Source: Neolewinella marina
Lineage (GTDB): Bacteria > Bacteroidota > Bacteroidia > Chitinophagales > Saprospiraceae
Assembly (NCBI RefSeq): GCF_002631205.1
Contig: NZ_PDLO01000001.1
Location: 186,001 to 250,000 of the forward strand
Direction: 5' to 3'
DNA length: 64,000 bases
A program made the translations under genes and the position numbers. Position 1 is the first letter of the stretch, and every line of letters starts with the position of its first letter. Below are positions 18,631-27,989 of this stretch, piece after piece. The notes beneath the pieces were generated by a model. That model had not been told where the DNA came from. It ran no database searches and saw only the letters and a list, made by a program, of their open reading frames with translations.

Positions 18631-18966
18631 ATGAGTAAACGGAAGAAGCAAAAAAGCCGCTCCGACAGCGCCCCCGCGCCGGCGGCCGAATCCGTTCGGG
18701 TAGTGGCCAAGCCCAAGACCAACGCGGTACCCCGCAGTGCGGCCCGCCCTGACAACGCCCTCGTCTTCGGACGCGATACCTACCTGTGGCTCGGAGGGGG
18801 CTTCCTCCTGATTGTCATCGGCTTTCTGCTCATGACCGGCGGCCGGGGCGACGACCCCACCGTCTTCGACGAAAGCGTCATCTACAGCTGGCGCAAAATC
18901 ACCCTTGCCCCGATCATCATCCTTTCCGGTCTCGGCGTGGTGACCTACGCGATCTTTAAAAAGTAG
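18631..18966 (+). CDS. DUF3098 small membrane protein
   Basis: A 111-residue protein with a basic, Ala/Pro-rich N-terminal tail (residues 1-45) and two predicted membrane helices. The first helix (about 52-70) is followed by GGRGDDPTVFDESVIYSWRK, the hallmark of DUF3098, and then the second helix. Its function is unknown. In Bacteroidota it is typically encoded beside cell-division or UppP genes, as here. An in-frame ATG at 18616 would add five residues (MNERT). A TACCTTCG box at 18599-18606 is close to the TAnnTTTG promoter consensus. Confidence 0.88.
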   Translation: MSKRKKQKSRSDSAPAPAAESVRVVAKPKTNAVPRSAARPDNALVFGRDTYLWLGGGFLLIVIGFLLMTGGRGDDPTVFDESVIYSWRKITLAPIIILSGLGVVTYAIFKK

Positions 18967-18969
18967 CCA

Positions 18970-19764
18970 GTGCTAGAACTGTTTCGCGCCATCGTCCTGG
19001 GCATCGTCCAGGGGCTCACCGAATTTTTGCCCGTCAGCAGCAGCGGACACCTCGAACTGACCAAGTGGATCTTCGGCGACGAAAGCCTCGCCGGCGAGAG
19101 CATGCTGATGACCGTCACCCTGCACGCGGCCACCGCCCTGGCCACCCTTGTGGTCTTCCGCAAGGACGTGGCGGAGATCCTCCGCGACCTGTTCCGTTTC
19201 GAGTGGAACGGGGGCACCAGGTTCTCCGCCCTCATCGTGGTCAGTATGGTCCCCGCCGCCATCGTGGGCGTGCTCTATGACGATTTGCTCACCACCCTGT
19301 TCGACCGGCAGATCGTGCTGGTTGCTCTGATGCTGGTGGTGACCGGACTGTTGCTTTTCCTGGCCGACCGCGCCCGCCGCACCGATAAGGCCGTCGGCTG
19401 GTCGGATGCCATCCTGATCGGACTTTCCCAGGCCGTGGCCATCCTGCCCGGCATCAGCCGCTCGGGGGCTACCATTTCCACCAGTGTCCTGCTGGGGATC
19501 GACCGCGAAAAATCGGCCCGCTTCTCCTTCCTGATGGTGGTACCCCTCATCCTGGGCAAAATGGCTAAGGACCTTTTGGACGGGGAATTCACCGCCACCT
19601 CCTCCGCCCCGGAACTGATCGCGGGCTTCCTGGCGGCCTTCTTTACGGGCATTCTGGCTTGTGTGTGGATGATCAAACTCGTCAAGCGCGCCAAGCTGAA
19701 GTACTTCGCCTATTACTGTTTCACCGTTGCCCTGGTCGTGTTGCTGATCAGGTTCTTCGCCTAA
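18970..19764 (+). CDS. uppP: Undecaprenyl-diphosphate phosphatase
   Basis: UppP/BacA removes a phosphate from undecaprenyl diphosphate, recycling the lipid carrier used to build peptidoglycan and surface glycans; overproduction gives bacitracin resistance. The 264-residue integral membrane protein keeps both signature motifs, EFLPVSSSGHLEL near the start and PGISRSGATISTS in the middle. It begins with a GTG at 18970, 3 bp after the DUF3098 stop, so translation of the two is probably linked. TruB follows after 9 bp. Confidence 0.95.
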   Translation: MLELFRAIVLGIVQGLTEFLPVSSSGHLELTKWIFGDESLAGESMLMTVTLHAATALATLVVFRKDVAEILRDLFRFEWNGGTRFSALIVVSMVPAAIVGVLYDDLLTTLFDRQIVLVALMLVVTGLLLFLADRARRTDKAVGWSDAILIGLSQAVAILPGISRSGATISTSVLLGIDREKSARFSFLMVVPLILGKMAKDLLDGEFTATSSAPELIAGFLAAFFTGILACVWMIKLVKRAKLKYFAYYCFTVALVVLLIRFFA

Positions 19765-19773
19765 TCACCCCCT

Positions 19774-20490
19774 ATGCTACCCGCCGCCACCACCCCACCC
19801 TTTCCTTTCGTGGAGGGCGCCCTGTTCCTGATCGACAAGCCCCAGGGCTGGACCAGCTTCGACGTGGTCAATAAACTGCGCTGGAAAATTCGCAAGCATC
19901 TGGGGATCAAGAAATACAAGGTCGGCCACGCCGGCACCCTCGACCCCATGGCTACGGGACTGCTCAGCCTCTGCGTGGGCAAGTGGACCAAACGGCTACA
20001 GGAACTTGAGGGGCTCGACAAGGAGTACACCGGCACCATCCGGCTGGGAGCCACCACCCCCTCCTACGACGCCGAAACGGAAATCGACGAGACCTATCCC
20101 ACGGATCACCTTGACCTTGCCCTGCTCCAGCGCGCCGCCGCCGGCTTCCTGGGGGAAATCGAGCAGCTTCCCCCGGTGTACTCGGCCATCAAGGTGGACG
20201 GCCAGCCCCTCTACAAGCGGGCCCGCCGCGGTGAAAAGATCGCCGTGAAGCCCCGCAGCGTGCGGGTGGATCGCTTCGAGCTCTCCAATTTCACCGGAGA
20301 GACCGTCGACTTTACCGTTTCCTGCGGCAAGGGAACCTACATCCGCTCGCTCGCCTTCGACCTCGGAGAAGCCGTGGGTAGTGGGGGGCACCTCATCGCC
20401 CTGCGGCGTACGGCCGTTGGACCGTACCGCGTCGAGGATGCCTGGCAGCTGGAAGAGCTGCTCGAGGCCATCGGAGATCCTGCTTCCTGA
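19774..20490 (+). CDS. truB: tRNA pseudouridine(55) synthase
   Basis: TruB converts uridine 55 in the T-arm of tRNAs to pseudouridine. The 238-residue protein has the catalytic aspartate D57 in GHAGTLDPMATGLL, plus LDKEYTG, QLPPVYSAIKVDG and CGKGTYIRSLAFDLG, all standard TruB motifs. It is a short form without a C-terminal PUA domain, as usual in Bacteroidota. It is the last gene of the DUF3098-uppP-truB run and is convergent with glpK with a 3-bp gap. Confidence 0.95.
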   Translation: MLPAATTPPFPFVEGALFLIDKPQGWTSFDVVNKLRWKIRKHLGIKKYKVGHAGTLDPMATGLLSLCVGKWTKRLQELEGLDKEYTGTIRLGATTPSYDAETEIDETYPTDHLDLALLQRAAAGFLGEIEQLPPVYSAIKVDGQPLYKRARRGEKIAVKPRSVRVDRFELSNFTGETVDFTVSCGKGTYIRSLAFDLGEAVGSGGHLIALRRTAVGPYRVEDAWQLEELLEAIGDPAS

Positions 20491-20493
20491 GAC

Positions 20494-22020
<1,527 letters not shown>

Positions 22021-22036
22021 TCAGGGGCGATGGCTT

Positions 22037-23257
22037 TCAGGGGGTCGCCGCTACGGAATCCAGGATCTCGTGGTAGGTTTCCATCAGCTCCCGGGCAAGG
22101 ACGCGGCGGTCGTAGTGCCGGCTGAAGGAAGCGTAGGCATTACGGCCAATCCCTTCCAGTTTGCGGCCCATACGGCAGCACTCCTCGATCACCTGGGCGA
22201 ACTGCTCCGGCGTATCCGCAATGAACAGGTCGCGGCGGTTACGGGCCGTGATGCCTTCCAGCCCAACGGTGGTGGTCACGACCACGCGGCCGAGCGACAT
22301 GGCCTCCAGGATCTTGGCCCGCATGCCCCCGCCGCTCAGCAGGGGTACGATGCTGATGCTGTGTGCCGCCACGAACTCGCAGCTGCTTTCCACCTCGCCG
22401 TGGACGATCACGTTGGCCATTTCCAGCTGCCGGATGCTGTGCGGCATGTTCCGGCCGGCAATGTGGAACTCCACCTCCGGGCAGCGGCGGTGGATCAGGG
22501 GCCAGACGTGGTGGAGGAACCACTGGAGGCCTTCCAGATTGGGAAGCCAATCCAGGGAACCAATAAAGTGGAGGTTGGGTGGCGCGGCAAAGCTGTCGTA
22601 GCGCGGCGGCCCACACTGGGTCTCCAGTCCGATGGGCAGCACGTAGGTCCGGCCCCGGCTTCCGAGTCGTTCGAAGTTGCGCTGGTCCCGCTGGGTGATG
22701 GGCAGCAGCAGGTCGTACTGGTTCAGCTGACTGCGTTCGTAGTCGCGCAACTGGCGGGTGATGTGGCGCAAATACCACCGCTTCGGGGCGAAGGAGATGT
22801 TGCGGCAGCACCGCTCCCAGATTTCGTGCTCCACGTTGTGGGACCGCATCACCACCTGGGCCTCGGAATGGAGGCGGATGGTGCGGATGTAGGGCGCCAG
22901 GTAAAGGGTTTCGAGCTGGACGATGTCGAAGTGCTCCTCGGTGAGCCAGGCTTCGAGCGCCTGGTGGTAGCTCGCCTGGTGGAAACGGCTGATGTGGTAG
23001 GAGGTGCCCCGTACCAGATTGGTAACGGCATCCAGGGGGCTGATCTGATTGTCCACGGCCACGGTACGCACCTCGCGGTAGTGCCCCATTTCCGCCGGCA
23101 GGTCAGTCCCGGCGAAAAAGTGCTTGGTGGTATTCATGGCCAGCAGGCTTACCTCGCACCCCAGTTCGCTCAGGCTCTTGGTCAGGCCGTGAATGGCCAA
23201 ACTTTCGCCATCCTTGAGCGGGAAGGGAAATTTCTTGGTTAAGACAAGTAGTTTCAT
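22037..23257 (-). CDS. Group 1 (GT4-like) glycosyltransferase
   Basis: A retaining GT-B-fold glycosyltransferase that moves a sugar from a nucleotide sugar to an unknown acceptor, probably in surface-glycan assembly. The 406-residue protein starts at the ATG at 23257 with MKLLVLTKKFPFPLKDG, the typical first strand and glycine loop. A second Rossmann domain follows with FIGSLDWLPNLEGLQWF. The donor-site region reads IVPLLSGGGMRAKILEAMSLGRVVVTT, where the E of KILEAMS is the conserved nucleotide-sugar contact. No glycan cluster surrounds it. An inverted repeat lies in its leader at 23274-23307. Confidence 0.88.
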   Translation of the reverse strand: MKLLVLTKKFPFPLKDGESLAIHGLTKSLSELGCEVSLLAMNTTKHFFAGTDLPAEMGHYREVRTVAVDNQISPLDAVTNLVRGTSYHISRFHQASYHQALEAWLTEEHFDIVQLETLYLAPYIRTIRLHSEAQVVMRSHNVEHEIWERCCRNISFAPKRWYLRHITRQLRDYERSQLNQYDLLLPITQRDQRNFERLGSRGRTYVLPIGLETQCGPPRYDSFAAPPNLHFIGSLDWLPNLEGLQWFLHHVWPLIHRRCPEVEFHIAGRNMPHSIRQLEMANVIVHGEVESSCEFVAAHSISIVPLLSGGGMRAKILEAMSLGRVVVTTTVGLEGITARNRRDLFIADTPEQFAQVIEECCRMGRKLEGIGRNAYASFSRHYDRRVLARELMETYHEILDSVAATP

Positions 23258-23273
23258 ACCGAATAGGGCTGAG

Positions 23274-23307
23274 GTGTGGGTATTCTCTGCTGAGAGGATA
23301 CCCACAC
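23274..23307 (-). terminator. Inverted repeat between the M1 peptidase and the glycosyltransferase
   Basis: GTGTGGGTAT (23274-23283) pairs perfectly with ATACCCACAC (23298-23307), with a further TCTC/GAGA pairing inside. It lies 50 bp after the stop of the M1 peptidase and 17 bp before the glycosyltransferase ATG, on the same strand as both. There is no T-tract on the minus side, so it may be a weak terminator, an mRNA-stabilising hairpin or an operator. Confidence 0.5.
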
Positions 23308-23356
23308 CCCGGTGTTTCGTGGCCTCGCCGGAAAAATAAACCGTCCGGGGTCCGGT

Positions 23357-25177
23357 CTATTCCCAGGCGTTGTTGGCCGTATCGTCCTCAAACATGCGGC
23401 CCCGGGCGTTGAGTTCCACTTTCTGGATCAATTGCTTGTCATAATCCAACTCGAAGGTGTAGACCGGGTTGGTCCAGCCCCAGTCGGCCAGCACCGTCCA
23501 GTCGGCGGCGTAGTCCGGTTGCGGCTTCTCGCCGCGCAGAATCTCGGGGGCGATGTAGTAATACTTTTCCGTTCCGTCCTGCAGGGTGACGGTCACTTCC
23601 TGGGGCATCGGCATGCGACCCACGCGGCGCAAGGTCACCCGGGTAGTACCCGTGGCATCCAGGTCCTCCACGTCGGTCACAGCGTAGTCGGCGTAGTCGG
23701 TTCCGTTTACCCAGTATTCCCGGTACCAGTCGAGTTCCAAGCCCGAGCACTTTTCGGCTACCCGTACGAAGTCATTCGGGTTGGGGTGCTTGAACCGCCA
23801 GTCGTGGTAGTAGCGCTTGAGGGTACAGTTGAAGGCTTCTTCGCCGATGATGTAGCGGAGCTGCTCCAGGAACACCGCTCCGTTGACGTAGCTGGCTACG
23901 CTGTAGGCGGAGTTGGTGGCGAAGTGGTCGGCGTGCACCGTGAGGGGTTCCTGCAGTCCCGACTGCCGGAATCCGCGCAGGCTGGCGTAGGTACGGGCGT
24001 GGGGGTTATCGGCCACTTCTCCGCTGATGAGGCCCTTGGCGCGCAGGTGATTCATCACTTCGTTGGAAGCCCAGCTGGTGAAGCCCTCGTCCATCCAAGC
24101 GTAGAGCGCCTCGTTGGTTCCCATGAGCATCTGGTACCAGGTGTGCATGAGTTCGTGGACGCTCACGCCCACCAGGCTGCTCATCGAGCGTTCTCCGGTG
24201 ATGAGGGTAGCCATGGGGTATTCCATGCCGCCGTCGCCGCCCTGGATGAAGCTGTACTGCTCATAGGGGTAAGGGCCATAGTGCGCGTTGATGAAGGCGA
24301 AGGCCTCGTCCATGATGGCGGGCAGGGCTTCCCAGTTTTCGGTGGTGGCCTCCCCGGGCTGGTAGTAGAAGTTCAGGTCGGTGCCATCATTCCGGGTCAG
24401 CTGGGTGTGGGTGTAGTCGGGGTCCGCCGCCCAGACGAAGTCATGGACGTTGGGTGCGATGAAGTGGTAGCTCACCTTGCCGTTGCCGGCGGCGGCGGGC
24501 TTTCCCTGCAGGTAACCGGTGCCGGCGACGATATACTCCTTGTCGATGTTGATGGTGACGTCAAAGTCGCCCCAGACGCCGTAGAATTCCCGTCCGATGT
24601 AGGGGTTGGCGTGCCAGCCCTGGTAGTCGTATTCCGCGAGTTTGGGGTACCACTGGGCCATGCTCAGGCGGATGCCTTCGGCGTTGTCGCGGCCGCTGCG
24701 GCGAATCTGCAAGGGCACCTGGGCGTCCCACTCCATGGTGAAGGTGGTGCTGTCGCCTGGCAGGATGGGCTCCGCCAGGGTCACTTCCAGGATGGTCCCC
24801 ACGGTTTCGTGGGTCAGGGCAGCGCCGTCCTGCTGCAGGCTGTTCACCTTGATGTAGCCTATCTCGTCGGGCTGGAGGTTGCTGATGCGGTCGGCTACCC
24901 GCTCGTCGGCGTCGGGCAGGTTGAGGTTGCGCAGGTCCATCTGGCTGCCCGGCTGGAAGGCGTTGAAGTAGAGGTGGTAGAACACCCGGTCCAGGGTATC
25001 CGGCGAGTTGTTGAAGTATTTCAGCACCTGGGTACCGGTATACTGGTTCGCAACGGCGTCCACCTCGATGTCCATATCGTAGGCCGCCCGTTGTTGCCAG
25101 CGGTCGGGCTGGGCCGCAAGGAAGGCGGGAACGCAGGTGCAGAGGAACAGTAGGACGCGGAAGGATCGGGTAATCAT
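23357..25177 (-). CDS. M1 family metallopeptidase
   Basis: A gluzincin zinc aminopeptidase, exported. From the ATG at 25177 the 606-residue protein opens with a signal peptide (MITRSFRVLLFLCTCVPAFLAAQ). An N-terminal beta-domain follows, then the catalytic domain with HELMH (H341) followed 18 residues later by the ligand glutamate in WMDEGF. The exopeptidase motif before it is seen as GGDGGMEYPMATLI, a variant of GAMEN. No type IX sorting tail is visible, so it is likely periplasmic or outer-membrane associated. The open frame runs upstream to 25417, but that part does not look coding. Confidence 0.93.
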   Translation of the reverse strand: MITRSFRVLLFLCTCVPAFLAAQPDRWQQRAAYDMDIEVDAVANQYTGTQVLKYFNNSPDTLDRVFYHLYFNAFQPGSQMDLRNLNLPDADERVADRISNLQPDEIGYIKVNSLQQDGAALTHETVGTILEVTLAEPILPGDSTTFTMEWDAQVPLQIRRSGRDNAEGIRLSMAQWYPKLAEYDYQGWHANPYIGREFYGVWGDFDVTINIDKEYIVAGTGYLQGKPAAAGNGKVSYHFIAPNVHDFVWAADPDYTHTQLTRNDGTDLNFYYQPGEATTENWEALPAIMDEAFAFINAHYGPYPYEQYSFIQGGDGGMEYPMATLITGERSMSSLVGVSVHELMHTWYQMLMGTNEALYAWMDEGFTSWASNEVMNHLRAKGLISGEVADNPHARTYASLRGFRQSGLQEPLTVHADHFATNSAYSVASYVNGAVFLEQLRYIIGEEAFNCTLKRYYHDWRFKHPNPNDFVRVAEKCSGLELDWYREYWVNGTDYADYAVTDVEDLDATGTTRVTLRRVGRMPMPQEVTVTLQDGTEKYYYIAPEILRGEKPQPDYAADWTVLADWGWTNPVYTFELDYDKQLIQKVELNARGRMFEDDTANNAWE

Positions 25178-25542
25178 TTGGTTAATTTGGGTTCTCGCGG
25201 GAAGTAAGACGTTTAGCCAACGTTCGCGGGCCGGAAAGTGCTGACCGTAACGGCCAATTTCACGCAATGGTAACAGAATTGGAGTAAATAGCCCGTTCAG
25301 GGAACCGGTTTTTCCCCTCCAAACGATTCCTGGCGGGGGTGGGCTTTCCAGATTTCCCGGCACCCGCGGCCGCGCCCCCCAGTTGGCCATCAGCCGGAGA
25401 GACCCTTCCCGTGACAAAGCTCACTTGGCAAGTTGGAGGCCAGGGGATTCCCCCTCCGCAGCACCATTGATAAAGCCCTCCCCCAAACAATTCCCGCCCC
25501 CAGCCCTTTATCCTCCACGCAAGCCAACCGCACCGCAATTCT
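25178..25542. other. Divergent intergenic region
   Basis: This 365-bp gap lies between the M1 peptidase and the MoxR-type ATPase, which diverge. It must hold both promoters. I see no exact TAnnTTTG box, no RNA fold and no repeat that stands out. Short open frames in it have no recognisable product. Confidence 0.4.
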
Positions 25543-26751
25543 ATGGCCGACCCGCACGCCGCTCACCTTCCCCACGGGGCCGAAGCCCTGCTCGTGGCCC
25601 TGGCCACCCCCAGCCCCCAGGGCGAGACCGGGATACCCGTGTTGCTGTGGGGCCGCCCCGGAGTGGGTAAATCCAGTTTCATCGAGGGACTGGCCACTTC
25701 GGACCTGCGCGTGACTACCCTGATTGCTTCCATCCACGACCCCACCGACTTCAGCGGACTGCCCTTTCTGGAAAATGGCCGGGTACGGTACGCCACTCCG
25801 GAATGGGTGGAGGATTTCCGGGACACCACCGACGGCATCCTGTTCCTTGACGAACTCAGTACGGCCCCGCCCTCGGTGCAGGCGGCCCTGCTGCGGGTAG
25901 TCTTCGAGCGCAAGGTGGGCTTCACGGCCCTGCCGGCGGGCGTACGGATCGTGGCAGCGGCCAATCCTCCCGACCTGATGGTGGGCGGCTGGGAATTGTC
26001 TCCGCCCCTGCGCAACCGCTTCGTTCACCTCCAGTGGGACATCCCCGAGAGCCTTTACATCCGGTCCCTCACCGCGGGCTGGGATACCGCCCGGCTGCCC
26101 CGCATCGATCCCGAACAACACCGCGAACGGCTCTCCGACTGGAACATCCGCATCGGAGGCTTTCTCCGCTTACGGCCGGACGCCCTCCACGGCAACCCCG
26201 AGGAGGACGCCTTTGGCTTCGCCACGCCCCGCAGCTGGGACTTCACCGCGGCCCTGCTCGCCTCCTGCGACCTGCTGGGCTACCGCATCGACGACCGGGA
26301 AGGCCGGGGGCATACGGTGGTCCTGAACCTCGTCACCGGATGCCTCGGCGAGGCTACCGCCATCCAGTTGGTGGAACACCTGCGTAACCTTCGGCTGCCC
26401 GACCCCCTGGCCGCTCTACGAGGTGAAGCCGATGTCCAGGTAGGTGAACTCGACGACGCGGAGCTGTACGTCCTGTTCTACGGGCTGAACGCACGACTGC
26501 TGCCCCACCTTGGGGACGAACAGCTGCTACCCTATTCCCGGCGGTACCTGGAGCTGGCCGCGGCCGTTTTCCGGGATGGGCGCCGCGACGTCATATTCGT
26601 CCACCTCAAGGAACTCGCCCGGGCCGGCTGGCTGCCCCACCTGAGTTCCGGCAGCGCCTCGTCCCAGCCCGAATGGCAGGAGGTAATGGCCCTGGTGGGT
26701 ACGATCTTCAGCGACGATGCCTTCAACGAATTCGTCGATGTCCTCGGCTGA
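25543..26751 (+). CDS. MoxR-like AAA+ ATPase
   Basis: A 402-residue AAA+ ATPase of the MoxR/dynein-midasin-related kind, which remodels or activates partner proteins and usually works with a VWA-domain protein. The Walker A motif GRPGVGKSS lies at about residues 37-45 and Walker B is GILFLDELSTAPPSVQAALL. The sensor-1 asparagine is in VAAANPPD, and the arginine-finger region PPLRNRFVHLQWD follows. The C-terminal half is helical. The partner VWA gene overlaps its 3' end, which strongly suggests one operon. The client is unknown. Confidence 0.9.
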   Translation: MADPHAAHLPHGAEALLVALATPSPQGETGIPVLLWGRPGVGKSSFIEGLATSDLRVTTLIASIHDPTDFSGLPFLENGRVRYATPEWVEDFRDTTDGILFLDELSTAPPSVQAALLRVVFERKVGFTALPAGVRIVAAANPPDLMVGGWELSPPLRNRFVHLQWDIPESLYIRSLTAGWDTARLPRIDPEQHRERLSDWNIRIGGFLRLRPDALHGNPEEDAFGFATPRSWDFTAALLASCDLLGYRIDDREGRGHTVVLNLVTGCLGEATAIQLVEHLRNLRLPDPLAALRGEADVQVGELDDAELYVLFYGLNARLLPHLGDEQLLPYSRRYLELAAAVFRDGRRDVIFVHLKELARAGWLPHLSSGSASSQPEWQEVMALVGTIFSDDAFNEFVDVLG

Positions 26752-27967
26752 GCGCAGCAGAACGGTGGAGCGGATCCGGTTTGCGCGCGCTTACGCCGCC
26801 GAACACCTGCCTTGGTTCGCTCCCGCCCTCTTCCGCTGCCGCATCATCCTGTCCACTGAGGTGGGCATTGCCGCCGTGGACCGCCACTACAATGTGTACT
26901 GGAACCCGGCGATCGTCGACGCGATCTACGGCCAAACAGACCGGGAACGGGCCCTCGGCGAACTCGCCTTTCTGTGGGTTCACGAGATCAGTCACCGGCT
27001 CCGGCAGCACGGCGAAAGGGCCACCGCGGCCGGGGTACACAGCGAAGCTTCCACCCGCCGCTGGAACGTGGCATGCGACCTGGAGATCAACGACGCCCGC
27101 TGGCGGGGCCTGCATATGCCCGCGGCCTACCCCGGACAACGGGCGGCAGCGTACGGCTGGGCCGACGGAGAACTGGCGGAAACCTACCATCAGCGACTCA
27201 CGACGGACGCACCGACCACCTTCCCCCCGGATGAAGGAAGTGGCGTCCACGGTCAGCCGCGGCCATGGGAAACCGGTGAGGGGCAGGAGCTGACGGAGCT
27301 TGACGAGGCCATCCTGTGGCGGGAAGTGGCCCGCCTCACCCGGGAAGCGGCCGACCGCGACATTCCGGGTAGCTGGCGGGAATGGGCCGCTGAGGTACTC
27401 GGCAGCCGGATAAACTGGCGGCAGCGCCTGGGCCACCGCCTCAGCATCGCCCTGCAGCGCGGCCGGGGCATGCGTACGGATTACCAGTTCGGCCGCCCCA
27501 GCCGCCGGCAATCCGTATTCCACCCCCTCCTCCCCCCTACCCTGACCGGTGCCCGCACCGCCAACGTGGCCATCGTCGTGGATACCTCCGCCTCCATGCA
27601 ACCCGTGGACCTCCAACACGCCCTGGCGGAAGTTGCCGCCGTCGTCCGCCAACTGGATGCACCGGTGACCCTCATCCCCTGTGACATGCAGGCCTACGAG
27701 CCGGTACGGATCATTTCCGAGCAAGAGGCCTTCCGCCTGTCCCACCTGCCCGGTGGAAGCGGTACCGATATGCGCGCGGGCTTGCGCGCCGCCCTGGAGC
27801 TGCAGCCCCGCCCCGACACCGTGCTGGTCGTGACCGACGGCATGACCGCCTATCCAGATCAGCCCTACCCCTTGCCGCTCCTCTTCGCCATCGTGGGGCG
27901 ATCGGAGGATACCCAACGGCCACCGCAGCCTCCTTTCCGACCGGATCAGGTCGTGGACATCCGCTGA
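26738..27967 (+). CDS. VWA-like protein with HExxH domain (DUF2201 type)
   Basis: The N-terminal half resembles the putative metallopeptidase domain of DUF2201 proteins: a long helix with WVHEISHRLRQH (HExxH intact) and DLEINDARWRGLHMP. The C-terminal half is a von Willebrand A fold with the metal-ion-dependent adhesion motif DTSASM, the threonine of SGTDMRAG and the aspartate of VVTDGMTAYPD. Such proteins pair with MoxR ATPases. The ATG at 26738 gives 409 residues and overlaps the ATPase gene by 14 bp; an ATG at 26717 would add seven. Whether the HExxH is an active protease is not known. No signal peptide or membrane helix is visible, so it is cytoplasmic. Confidence 0.87.
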   Translation: MSSAERSRTVERIRFARAYAAEHLPWFAPALFRCRIILSTEVGIAAVDRHYNVYWNPAIVDAIYGQTDRERALGELAFLWVHEISHRLRQHGERATAAGVHSEASTRRWNVACDLEINDARWRGLHMPAAYPGQRAAAYGWADGELAETYHQRLTTDAPTTFPPDEGSGVHGQPRPWETGEGQELTELDEAILWREVARLTREAADRDIPGSWREWAAEVLGSRINWRQRLGHRLSIALQRGRGMRTDYQFGRPSRRQSVFHPLLPPTLTGARTANVAIVVDTSASMQPVDLQHALAEVAAVVRQLDAPVTLIPCDMQAYEPVRIISEQEAFRLSHLPGGSGTDMRAGLRAALELQPRPDTVLVVTDGMTAYPDQPYPLPLLFAIVGRSEDTQRPPQPPFRPDQVVDIR

Positions 27968-27989
27968 GTCCCTGACGCGTTATCCTCCT

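Noticed and set aside
23312-25153. A 613-codon plus-strand frame opposite the M1 peptidase
   Set aside because: It is antisense shadow; the HELMH-X18-E motif fixes the true strand.
26723-27916. Long minus-strand frame opposite the VWA gene
   Set aside because: It has no motif, and the VWA metal site and HExxH are on the plus strand.
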